A stretch of 7,664 nucleotides of DNA from an uncultured bacterium (GCA_938003565.1 CALKYB010000035.1:1-7664); one strand, 5' to 3'; positions 1 to 7,028 are shown, counted from the first letter of the stretch. Notes: generated by a model not told the origin, from the sequence alone. Numbers and translations are program-made.

Positions 1-68
1 GCCAGAATGGTTGGGTATTCTCTAAACCCAAGAACATTGGTTGATAGAGAATACCCAACCATTCTGGC
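1..68. repeat. Gapped inverted repeat with perfect 24-base arms at the window edge
   Basis: Bases 1-24 are the exact reverse complement of bases 45-68, separated by a 20-base spacer (25-44). The spacer can fold further: AACC (25-28) pairs with GGTT (39-42) and AA (30-31) with TT (37-38), leaving a five-base loop, GAACA. The arm begins GCCAGAATGG and the repeat ends CCATTCTGGC. Because the left arm starts on the first base, the true arms may be longer. No T-tract follows the right arm (CTAATTAAAC), so it does not look like an ordinary intrinsic terminator. No transposase or recombinase gene is nearby. It could be a mobile-element remnant, a structural DNA site, an RNA hairpin or an assembly or amplification foldback. 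Its existence is certain; its role is unknown. Confidence 0.9.
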
Positions 69-149
69 CTAATTAAACTTAGGGAAGCAAAGTTGCTTGA
101 TTGGTTAGAACGAACAACAAACTAGAAAAGAAAATGATTAAAACAAACA

Positions 150-240
150 AAGAATCCGGCGACTGGCGTTTTTTATAAAATCTCCACCGATACAGTAATT
201 TAGCTCTTTCAGACTCTGAGTTCTGTTCTAAGAATCCGGC
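150..240. repeat. 11-base direct repeat AAGAATCCGGC, two copies 80 bases apart
   Basis: AAGAATCCGGC occurs at 150-160 and again at 230-240. The bases on either side differ (CAAAC and GTTCT before; GACTGG and AAAAGC after). It is the most obvious direct repeat in the left non-coding region. It could be a paired protein-binding site or chance. No gene-level function can be assigned. Confidence 0.5.
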
Positions 241-487
241 AAAAGCTGGGGCTTAACCTGAATCTGTAAAAACTCGTCTTTCCACCACCCCTATACGGAT
301 AGAGAAAGCCTTTTTTCTTAGTCATTTCAAACCCTTAAGCCCTCACCAGCCAACATCCCTAAATCTATTTTTCACTTAAGAGTCTGAAATTATTGCAGTT
401 AAATAAGCACCTATTTGACCGTTTTCCTAGCACTTGATATACTTGACTTGGTTAGTGGTTAATCAAGAGATAATTTCTTGAATTTAA

Positions 488-545
488 TCAGCCTCCTCAC
501 GCGAGAGATTTTGTAGTTTGAAGACCTCTTGCGCGAAGGGACTGA
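488..545. repeat. Long imperfect hairpin, possible structured RNA element
   Basis: The arm 488-507 (TCAGCCTCCTCACGCGAGAG) faces 526-545 (CTCTTGCGCGAAGGGACTGA) across an 18-base loop. Aligned without gaps, 15 of 20 positions are Watson-Crick pairs. All five exceptions are transitions, so as RNA several become G-U wobbles: two on the plus strand (17 of 20 paired) and three on the minus strand (18 of 20 paired). The lack of bulges and the wobble pattern fit a structure kept at the RNA level. No known RNA family was recognised. It could also be a decayed inverted repeat of mobile origin. Confidence 0.45.
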
Positions 546-607
546 GTGGGCCAGGTTATAGCAAACAGGTTAAAGTTAGTTTTAGTGGGATTTTTCAGTC
601 TTTGTTG

Positions 608-638
608 AGCTTATAGTAGTATAGCTTGGCTGGTCTTT
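608..638 (+). terminator. Hairpin with TCTTT tract, weak terminator candidate
   Basis: AGCT (608-611) pairs with AGCT (623-626), and ATA (613-615) with TAT (620-622), with one bulged T at 612 and a GTAG loop. The following bases, TAGCTTGGCTGGTCTTT (622-638), resemble the stronger terminator candidate 51 bases further on (14 of 17 identical). The T-tract is broken by a C, so termination here would be weak. It may be a degenerate copy of the element at 670-690. Confidence 0.25.
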
Positions 639-669
639 GGATTTCTATCCAACATTTAGAAATGTAATG

Positions 670-690
670 ACCTAGCCTCGCTGGTTTTTT
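670..690 (+). terminator. Intrinsic terminator candidate on the plus strand
   Basis: ACC (670-672) and AGC (674-676), with a single bulged T between them, pair with GCT (680-682) and GGT (683-685) around a CTC loop. The stem runs straight into a T-tract (685-690). This is the shape of a short rho-independent terminator for a plus-strand transcript. No plus-strand protein gene precedes it in the window, so it would end either a small RNA from 69-669 or a transcript entering from the left. The stem is short, so confidence is moderate. Confidence 0.4.
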
Positions 691-836
691 AAGCAGACTA
701 GATCGATTTTTTCTCGCTCTCCCTTCTCTTTCACCTCCACCTCTTATAATTTTTTAAAGGCAGTAGCTTTCTTCACATGAAGTGAATCTTTAACGGGATG
801 TTCGCTGGGGCTGGAAAATAATAGTTTTAAAAGTTT

Positions 837-859
837 AGGGTGTTTGAATTCAATCCCCT
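837..859 (-). terminator. Small hairpin just after the gpsA stop, possible operon end
   Basis: Five bases past the gpsA stop, on the minus strand, AGGG (859-856) can pair with CCCT (840-837). The palindrome TTGAATTCAA (844-853) lies inside and adds a short inner stem. The downstream minus-strand bases (AAACTTTTAAAAC) are only partly T-rich. The position fits a terminator or 3' stability hairpin for gyrB-gyrA-gpsA, but the stem is short and the T-tract imperfect. Confidence 0.3.
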
Positions 860-864
860 GAAAC

Positions 865-1866
865 CTATCCAATTTCAATCTTACCTTCTCTAGAAAGAAG
901 ATTCTTTAGAGCTATATCTACTGAGTGTTTACCCTCTAACACCGAAACTATCTCCTCAGTTATGGGCATTTCAATTTCTAGTTTCTTCGCAAGAGCTAGT
1001 ATTTTAGGTGCTGTAACAACACCTTCAGCCACTTGACCAATGTCCTTTAAAATTTTCTCGAGACTATCTCCTCGCCCCAGAGCCAGACCAACTTTACGAT
1101 TTCGACTGAGATCTCCGGTGGAGGTTAAGATTAAATCGCCTAGACCACTTAGTCCAAATACTGTTTCCTCACGGCCTCCCATCTTTACTACCAACCGGGA
1201 AATCTCCACCAAGCCCCTTGTTAGAAGAGCTGCGCGGGCGTTTAAGCCCATTTTCTTACCGTCAATTATACCAGTTGCAAGAGCGATGATATTCTTTACA
1301 GCGCCTCCTAACTGAACCCCAACTAAATCATCTGAAGTGTAAACTCTAAAAGCGCCGTAATGAAAATAGTTGGCAACCTCATCTGCTATCTTAATACTCG
1401 AAGCAGCAACTGTCACGGCTGTAGGCTTTTCTTCCAGAACCTCTTTTGCAAAGCTTGGCCCCGATAAAACAGCAATATTATCTGCATTGCCCAACTCCTC
1501 AGCTAGAACATCTGAGAGTAATGCTAGGCTACCTTGCTCAAGGCCTTTAGCAACTATTACAAATTTTTTAGTTTCGGGATTTAGCTTTTTTAAACTAGAG
1601 GCTACTTCTCGAATTACTGAAGATGGAACCGCAACGACTACCAACTCGGCGCCTGCAACAGCCTTCTCAATTGACAGCTCACAGTTAATACCAGCTGCTA
1701 TCTTATTATCTGGAAAATATGTGGGGTTTACTTGCTTTGTCGCGATGCTCTCTAAGACATCTTCTTCGATGCCCCAAAGCCAAACATCAAGCCCACTAAT
1801 CCGAAGCTGATGGGCCAGGGCAGTACCCCAACTTCCACTACCTAAAACGGCGACCTTTTTTCCCAT
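865..1866 (-). CDS. gpsA: NAD(P)-dependent glycerol-3-phosphate dehydrogenase GpsA
   Basis: Reduces dihydroxyacetone phosphate to sn-glycerol 3-phosphate in the cytoplasm, supplying the backbone for membrane phospholipids. The 333-residue length is normal for the family. The N-terminal Rossmann fold shows GSGSWGTALA (9-18, GxGxxG). VAKGLE (105-110) and SGPSFAKE (135-142) are family blocks. The C-terminal domain has GGAVKNIIA (187-195) with the expected catalytic Lys191, NARAAL (209-214), GLGDL with Asp244, and TSTGDLSRNRKVG (248-260) with Asn256 and Arg257. All expected active-site residues are present. The ATG at 1866 is the only start: an in-frame TAA lies eight codons upstream with no other start between. 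AAGG about nine bases before the ATG can serve as ribosome-binding site. It lies 40 bases after gyrA on the same strand and is probably co-transcribed with it. Confidence 0.97.
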   Translation of the reverse strand: MGKKVAVLGSGSWGTALAHQLRISGLDVWLWGIEEDVLESIATKQVNPTYFPDNKIAAGINCELSIEKAVAGAELVVVAVPSSVIREVASSLKKLNPETKKFVIVAKGLEQGSLALLSDVLAEELGNADNIAVLSGPSFAKEVLEEKPTAVTVAASSIKIADEVANYFHYGAFRVYTSDDLVGVQLGGAVKNIIALATGIIDGKKMGLNARAALLTRGLVEISRLVVKMGGREETVFGLSGLGDLILTSTGDLSRNRKVGLALGRGDSLEKILKDIGQVAEGVVTAPKILALAKKLEIEMPITEEIVSVLEGKHSVDIALKNLLSREGKIEIG

Positions 1867-1906
1867 CGGGCTGTGCCTTTTAAACTCTTATTTTATGAAA
1901 TTATTT

Positions 1907-4438
1907 TTAATCTTCTTCAGTCTCTTGTTTAGACGTATCAGCAGGAGCAGAGTTTTGCTCAGGGCTATCATTGGCTTCACCCGTCGCTTCTTCACCTGTA
2001 TCAGCTATTCTCGCCGCAGTAGAAACCTTCTCGTCCCCTTCAAGATTAATAATTCTAACCCCCTGAGTATTCCGACCAATTATAGAAATACCAGAAACCG
2101 GCATTCTAATGATTTTTCCGGAGGTAGTGATCACCATAGACTCATCGCTTTCCTCAACCTTGCAAATCCCTACAACTGGACCATTTCTATCATTGGCCTT
2201 GATATCAATAACTCCTTTTCCACCACGACCCTGGCGCCTATATTCACTAACAGCGGTTCTTTTACCGTATCCGTTCTCACAAATCGTAAGCAAAGCCATA
2301 TCTTCTTCTTTAGCTTCTGATACTGCTATCAAACCAACCACATGATCACCTTCTTTAAGTTTAATACCTCGCGAACCTCTGGCAGTTCTGCCCATCACCC
2401 TGGCATCCGACTCCGAAAAGCGTATTGCAAGTCCCGTTTGAGTAGAGAGAATACAGTCAGAGTTACCTTTAGTTAAAGAAACACTGACCAACTCATCGCC
2501 TTCATCTAAAGAAGTCGCTCTAATTCCACCGTTTCTCACGTTGGAGAAGTCCTTAATATCAACTCTCTTAATGTAGCCATTCTTAGTTGCCATAACTACA
2601 AATTGGCCTTCCTCAAAATTCTTTACAGGAAGAATAGCAGAAACCTTCTCCTCACCTGACAACTTAAGAATATTAACAATAGCCCTTCCACGCGCGGTTC
2701 TGCTGGCTTCAGGTAGATTATAAACCTTAATCCAATGAAGCTTTCCTTCTGTGGTGAAGACTAGAATGTAGGTTAGAGTAGATGCGACAAACATTTGTGA
2801 AACAAAATCACCATCGTCCTCGGAGAGTTTTTTAGTTCCCCGAACACCCTTACCTCCACGCTTCTGCGCCTTATATACGGACGGAGAGCAGCGCTTGGCA
2901 TAGCCTTTGTGGCTAATAGTAACGACTTGATTCTCATCGACTATCAAGTCTTCGTCTTCAATTTCGTCACCACCCTCTAAAATCTCAGTGCGACGAGCAT
3001 CTCCAAACTTCTCTCTAATTTCAGAAAGCTCAGTGCAAATAATACTATCAACTTCTGAGGCGTGATCTAAAATATTTCTTAACTCATCAATTCTTAGGCA
3101 AACCTCGTTGTATTCGTCTTCAATAGCTTGTCTTTCAAGTCCAGTAAGACGCTTAAGCGGCATATCCAGGATATGCTGCGCTTGAATATCAGAAAGCTCA
3201 AAGGCTTCCATGAGCGCAATCTTTGCCGCAGGCGTAGAAGGAGATTTTCTAATTACGTCGATAATCTCGTCAATTCTATCAAGCGCAACTCGAAGACCTT
3301 CTAAGATGTGTTGTCTAGCGAGAGCTTTCTTCAACTCATACTTTGAGCGCCTAACAATGACTTCGCGACGATGCTCTACAAAACACTGAAGGGTTTCTTT
3401 TAGGCTCAATGTTTTTGGCTTACCGTCGACAATAGCCAACATGATAACACCATAACTCTTCTGAAGGGGCGTTAGCTTGTAAAGCTTATTAAGAACAACA
3501 TCAGAAACTGCGTCCTTTTTTAGCTCAACAACAACTCTCATTCCCTTTCTATCGGACTCATCCCTAAGTTTTGAAATTCCTTCGATTCTTTTATCATTTA
3601 CAAGCTCAGCTATCTTCTCAATTAACTTAGCTTTATTTACCTGAAACGGAATCTCATCGAAGATTAACGTCTCTCTGCCATCTTTTGATTCCTCAAGTCT
3701 AACCTTGCCACGAATCTTAATTATTCCTCGGCCTTTATGGTAAACCGACTTAAGAGGCTCTGTTCCATAAATTGCACCACCAGTAGGAAAATCAGGAGCT
3801 GGAATAATTTCCATTAACTCAGGAATCGTAATGTCTGGTTTCTTAATTAGCGCAATAGCTCCATCCACTACTTCTGAAAGATTATGTGGAGGTATTGATG
3901 AAGCCATTCCAACAGCAATTCCCTCAGCGCCGTTAATTAATAGGTTTGGTATCCGAGATGGAAGCACAACTGGCTCATCAACAGACTCATCAAAATTAGG
4001 AACAAAGTCTACGGTTTCCTTATCGATATCCTCGAGCAGCATTTCTGCCAAAGGGGACATTCTAGACTCGGTATACCTGTAAGCCGCAGGGGAATCACCA
4101 TCCACAGAACCAAAGTTGCCTTGGCCATCAATTAACGGGTAACGCAGGTTCCACTGCTGAGCCATCCGAGCAAGAGCGTGATAAACTGCCAGGTCACCAT
4201 GAGGGTGATAATGCTTTAGAACCTCACCAACCACACCCGCACATTTAGAATACTTCTTTGAAGAAAGAAGTCCTTCCTGCCTCATGGCAAAAAGAATTCT
4301 TCTATGCACAGGCTTAAGGCCATCTCTAACATCAGGCAAGGCTCGTCCTATGATTACGCTCATAGCATAATCAATATATGAGCCTCGCATCTCATCTTCG
4401 ATGTTAATCGGAATTACTCTGGTATTTTCACTATCCAT
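1907..4438 (-). CDS. gyrA: DNA gyrase subunit A
   Basis: Breaks and rejoins both DNA strands and wraps DNA for negative supercoiling, as A2B2 with GyrB. It has 843 residues against 875 in E. coli. The N-terminal part aligns in register with E. coli: Arg32, Lys42, His45, Arg47, HPHGD (78-82), Arg121 and catalytic Tyr122 in AAYRYTE (118-124). Residues 365-450 hold the coiled coil and C-gate (LDMPLKRLTGLE, 424-435). The C-terminal beta-pinwheel spans about 500-805. Its GyrA box, QKRGGKG (525-531), separates it from ParC; QGRGGKG (736-742) is a second near copy. The tail, from about 811, is acidic. Oddity: positions 83 and 87 are Leu and His, not the Ser and Asp of E. coli. The ATG at 4438 is the only start after an in-frame TAA 11 codons upstream; the ribosome-binding site is weak. 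The gene starts 41 bases after gyrB. Confidence 0.98.
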   Translation of the reverse strand: MDSENTRVIPINIEDEMRGSYIDYAMSVIIGRALPDVRDGLKPVHRRILFAMRQEGLLSSKKYSKCAGVVGEVLKHYHPHGDLAVYHALARMAQQWNLRYPLIDGQGNFGSVDGDSPAAYRYTESRMSPLAEMLLEDIDKETVDFVPNFDESVDEPVVLPSRIPNLLINGAEGIAVGMASSIPPHNLSEVVDGAIALIKKPDITIPELMEIIPAPDFPTGGAIYGTEPLKSVYHKGRGIIKIRGKVRLEESKDGRETLIFDEIPFQVNKAKLIEKIAELVNDKRIEGISKLRDESDRKGMRVVVELKKDAVSDVVLNKLYKLTPLQKSYGVIMLAIVDGKPKTLSLKETLQCFVEHRREVIVRRSKYELKKALARQHILEGLRVALDRIDEIIDVIRKSPSTPAAKIALMEAFELSDIQAQHILDMPLKRLTGLERQAIEDEYNEVCLRIDELRNILDHASEVDSIICTELSEIREKFGDARRTEILEGGDEIEDEDLIVDENQVVTISHKGYAKRCSPSVYKAQKRGGKGVRGTKKLSEDDGDFVSQMFVASTLTYILVFTTEGKLHWIKVYNLPEASRTARGRAIVNILKLSGEEKVSAILPVKNFEEGQFVVMATKNGYIKRVDIKDFSNVRNGGIRATSLDEGDELVSVSLTKGNSDCILSTQTGLAIRFSESDARVMGRTARGSRGIKLKEGDHVVGLIAVSEAKEEDMALLTICENGYGKRTAVSEYRRQGRGGKGVIDIKANDRNGPVVGICKVEESDESMVITTSGKIIRMPVSGISIIGRNTQGVRIINLEGDEKVSTAARIADTGEEATGEANDSPEQNSAPADTSKQETEED

Positions 4439-4479
4439 CTGAAACCTATAAACAAATAAACTGCTAGCTTAGCGCTTAA

Positions 4480-6939
4480 CTAAATATCTAAATTCTTAAC
4501 CCGAAGAGCGTTGTCCTCTATAAACTCTCTTCTAGGCTCCACCTGGTCACCCATTAAAAGAGTAAATAAGTTATCAGCTTCCATTACATCTTCGATTTGA
4601 ACTCTCAGCATACTTCTAAATTCTGGGTTCAACGTTGTGTCCCAAAGTTGCTCTGGATTCATCTCTCCTAGTCCCTTAAATCTTGTAATTTGAAGACCGT
4701 TTCTACCTAAATCTAAAATCCTATCCCTTACAGCAAACAAGGATGAAAGATCTTCGTCTTTCTTTTCCTTTCCTTTAGTAGATTTCAAAACAAATGGTGG
4801 TAGGCCAAAACTCTCAGCCCTTCCAAGAATTTTTTTCAACTCTGAGAAATCACCCGAAGAAACAAGTCCAAAATTAACACTTAAGTCGAAGGAATCTGTA
4901 TCTGTTTTGATGGTAATGTTTGCCTTCGTGGAAGAATACTCCACTTCTTTTTCTTTAGTGATCTTAATTTCTTTTATTAAGTCATCTCGTTCTCTAGCCC
5001 ACTTTTCTGCTTTTGCTAAAGAAGCATCTAAATCATTTTCCTTCTCTAAGCTTTTTCTAGAAAAATCCCCATCAGCTGCCAGTCCAGCCATAAACATACG
5101 CGCAGGACCAGAAAGTCTAAGGGCATTTAGAAGCAACTCCACTCTAGAAAAATCACGAAGCATATTCTCCAACTCCTGACCTTTAAGAACCGAAGAGCCA
5201 CCAGAGCCCTTTATTTCGATTCCTTCGCAACCAGCGTTAATCACAAAAGTCTCAAACGCTCCATCATTATGAAGAAAATGTTCTTTTCGACCCCGCTTAA
5301 TTCGATAGAGAGGTGGTTGTGCTATATATAAATGACCGTTCTCGATCAATTCAGGCATCTGCCTAAAAAAGAATGTTAGTAACAAAGTTCTAATATGACT
5401 TCCGTCTACGTCAGCATCCGTCATTATTACAACTTTATGATATCGCAACTTTGAAATATCAAAATCATCACGACCTATCCCACAACCTAGAGCAGTAACA
5501 ATGACTCTAATCTCTTCAAAGGCCAGCATTTTATCAAACCTAGCCTTCTCAACATTGAGAATCTTACCTCGCAAAGGAAGTATGGCTTGATTTGCTCTGT
5601 CTCGACCCTGTTTTGCAGAACCTCCAGCAGAATCACCCTCTACAAGATAAATTTCACAAGTTTCTGGTGTTTCATCTTGGCAGTCAGAAAGCTTCCCAGG
5701 CAAGGCCATAGAATCAAGAGCGCCTTTTCTTCTTACAAGCTCACGTGCACGCTTTGCAGCCTCTCTAGCCCTTTGGGCGTCCATACCCTTATTAATAATC
5801 GCCTTAACAACGCTAGGATTCTCTTCAAAATACGCTGACAACTTGTCGCCAAGTAGCTTCTCAACCAAACCTTTCACCTCACTATTTCCAAGCTTGGTTT
5901 TTGTTTGTCCTTCAAACTGAGGCTCCGGAACCTTAACACTGATAATTGCTGTAAGACCTTCTCTTATATCATCTCCAGATAAGTTATCCTTCGCTGTCTT
6001 AAAAATCTTATTGCTCGTTGCGTAACTATTTACTGCCCTAGTCATTGCTGTTCTAAAACCGGAAAGGTGAGTTCCACCTTCATGAGTGTTTATATTATTA
6101 GCAAAAGAGTAGAGGGTTTCGTTGTAGGCCTCGCTATACTGAATAGAAACTTCCATTGAAACTCCATCCTTGGAGTCAGAAAAGTATAGAATATCAGAAA
6201 ACAAAGGCTTTTTGGTTTTGTTCAAATGCTCAACAAAACTTCTAATCCCACCTTCAAAGTAGAACTCTTGTTTTTTACCAGTTCTTTCATCAGTAAAAAC
6301 AATTTTCACACCAGCATTTAAAAACGCTAGCTCGCGAAACCTTGAAGCTAAAATATCGTATTTAAAACCGTTGTTTTCTTTAAATATTTCTGTGTCGGGA
6401 AGAAAATTAATCCTGGTTCCACTTACTTCTGTTTTACCAATTTCTTTTATTTTATCCTCAGGATTTCCCCGAGAGTATTCTTGAAAGTAAACATTACCAT
6501 TTCGCTTAACTTCTACGGTAAGGGTTTCACTCAAAGCATTTACAACTGAAACACCTACACCATGAAGTCCACCAGAAACCTTATAAGCCTTATTCTCAAA
6601 CTTACCACCGGCATGAAGTTTCGTTAGAACGACTTCAACAGCACTAATACCTTCGGTTGGATGAATATCAGTTGGTATGCCCCGGCCATTGTCCTCAACC
6701 GTACAGGAACCGTTCAAATGCACAGTGACTTTTACAGTGTCACAATGCCCTGCCATTGCTTCATCAATGGAGTTATCTACGACTTCAAAGACAAGATGGT
6801 GGTAACCTCTCTCAGCCGTATCACCAATATACATGCCTGGTCTTTTTCTTACCGCATCAAGACCTTCTAAGACCTTAATCTTGTCTACGCCATATTCTTC
6901 AGAAACATCCGTAGATTCCACGCCAACTGGTTCACTCAT
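4480..6939 (-). CDS. gyrB: DNA gyrase subunit B
   Basis: ATP-hydrolysing subunit of gyrase that captures the transported DNA segment and supplies the TOPRIM metal site. It has 819 residues (E. coli 804), numbered about ten higher than E. coli through the TOPRIM core. The GHKL ATPase domain shows Glu52 and Asn56 in FEVVDNSIDE, Asp83 in VEDNGRGIP (81-89), and KVSGGLHGVGVSVVNALS (120-137). The transducer includes QTKTKLGN (345-352). TOPRIM has EGDSAGG (434-440, Glu434) and DADVDG (508-513, Asp508, Asp510, Asp512). A Gram-negative-type insertion fills about 560-725, followed by FKGLGEMNPEQLW (754-766). Arg146 and Thr175, equivalents of the coumarin-contact residues Arg136 and Thr165, are kept. 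The ATG at 6939 is fixed by an in-frame TAA two codons upstream. No clear ribosome-binding site precedes it. First gene of the probable operon. Confidence 0.98.
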   Translation of the reverse strand: MSEPVGVESTDVSEEYGVDKIKVLEGLDAVRKRPGMYIGDTAERGYHHLVFEVVDNSIDEAMAGHCDTVKVTVHLNGSCTVEDNGRGIPTDIHPTEGISAVEVVLTKLHAGGKFENKAYKVSGGLHGVGVSVVNALSETLTVEVKRNGNVYFQEYSRGNPEDKIKEIGKTEVSGTRINFLPDTEIFKENNGFKYDILASRFRELAFLNAGVKIVFTDERTGKKQEFYFEGGIRSFVEHLNKTKKPLFSDILYFSDSKDGVSMEVSIQYSEAYNETLYSFANNINTHEGGTHLSGFRTAMTRAVNSYATSNKIFKTAKDNLSGDDIREGLTAIISVKVPEPQFEGQTKTKLGNSEVKGLVEKLLGDKLSAYFEENPSVVKAIINKGMDAQRAREAAKRARELVRRKGALDSMALPGKLSDCQDETPETCEIYLVEGDSAGGSAKQGRDRANQAILPLRGKILNVEKARFDKMLAFEEIRVIVTALGCGIGRDDFDISKLRYHKVVIMTDADVDGSHIRTLLLTFFFRQMPELIENGHLYIAQPPLYRIKRGRKEHFLHNDGAFETFVINAGCEGIEIKGSGGSSVLKGQELENMLRDFSRVELLLNALRLSGPARMFMAGLAADGDFSRKSLEKENDLDASLAKAEKWARERDDLIKEIKITKEKEVEYSSTKANITIKTDTDSFDLSVNFGLVSSGDFSELKKILGRAESFGLPPFVLKSTKGKEKKDEDLSSLFAVRDRILDLGRNGLQITRFKGLGEMNPEQLWDTTLNPEFRSMLRVQIEDVMEADNLFTLLMGDQVEPRREFIEDNALRVKNLDI

Positions 6940-6971
6940 TTTTTAAACGCTTAAATTTGAAAATTAAAACT

Positions 6972-7016
6972 AACCCAAATAATAAGGTAAATTACCTTCT
7001 CCTTATTATAAGGGTT
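6972..7016 (-). promoter_or_regulatory. 45-base palindrome in the gyrB leader, possible operator or RNA switch
   Basis: On the minus strand the arms are AACCC-TT-ATAATAAGG and CCTTATTAT-TT-GGGTT: 14 of 16 positions pair, with one symmetric TT/TT mismatch, around a 13-base spacer. A second palindrome, AAGGTAATTTACCTT (6984-6998), shares the CCTT of the right arm, so the two folds exclude each other. After the outer hairpin the minus strand reads AGTTTTAATTTT, a broken T-tract that could make the hairpin a weak attenuator. A perfect TATAAT (7010-7005) and a Shine-Dalgarno-like AAGGAG (7004-6999) also fall in this element, but AAGGAG is about 60 bases from the gyrB ATG. It may be a repressor operator, an attenuator or a 5' stability hairpin. 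The symmetry is certain; the role is inferred. Confidence 0.6.
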
Positions 7017-7028
7017 CACAAGCGAGAA

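Larger units (their letters stand above)
69..864. other. Non-coding region of about 800 bases downstream of the gpsA end of the operon
   Basis: No reading frame here looks like a protein gene on either strand; the longest candidates are a few dozen codons without family resemblance. I looked for RNase P RNA, tmRNA, SRP RNA, 5S rRNA and tRNA signatures and found none. The stretch does contain structure, listed separately: an 11-base direct repeat (150-160 and 230-240), small hairpins such as AAGC-TGGG-GCTT (243-254) and TCAAGAGA-TAA-TTTCTTGA (463-481), a long imperfect hairpin (488-545), and two T-tract hairpins. These are compatible with one or more small RNA genes, most likely on the plus strand, but no convincing promoter was found. 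Confidence 0.6.

Noticed and set aside
1..68. Hairpin telomere or integron attC site
   Set aside because: A 20-base spacer with unpaired bases is unlike a covalently closed telomere, and no integrase-site core motifs or cassette genes are present.
134..178. 14-codon plus-strand frame MIKTNKESGDWRFL
   Set aside because: Very short, no clear ribosome-binding site, and it overlaps the direct repeat; nothing distinguishes it from chance.
230..280. GGGGCTTAACCTGAATCTG, which recalls a 16S rRNA segment
   Set aside because: Only a short stretch resembles it and the flanks do not match rRNA, so it is coincidence.
838..870. TTTGAATTCAATCCC, reminiscent of a tRNA T-arm
   Set aside because: No acceptor, D-arm or anticodon arm can be built around it; it is better explained as a small palindrome next to the gpsA stop.
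1040..1810. Plus-strand frames of 91 and 146 residues opposite gpsA
   Set aside because: Both overlap the fully conserved gpsA frame in antisense and have biased compositions (Pro/Arg-rich and Ser/Thr/Ala-rich) typical of shadow translation.
1895..2320. 141-residue plus-strand frame opposite the 3' end of gyrA, with a hydrophobic beginning resembling a signal peptide
   Set aside because: It lies wholly antisense to the intergenic gap and the conserved gyrA coding sequence, its protein is low-complexity Ser/Arg/Thr-rich, and it matches no family. It is a shadow frame.
4907..6870. Several plus-strand frames of 69-90 residues opposite gyrB
   Set aside because: Antisense to well-conserved GyrB domains, with no ribosome-binding sites, no family resemblance and unstable compositions.
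6951..7019. 22-codon GTG-started leader peptide on the minus strand across the gyrB leader palindrome
   Set aside because: No ribosome-binding site precedes the GTG and it would begin within a few bases of the predicted mRNA start; no run of regulatory codons is visible.
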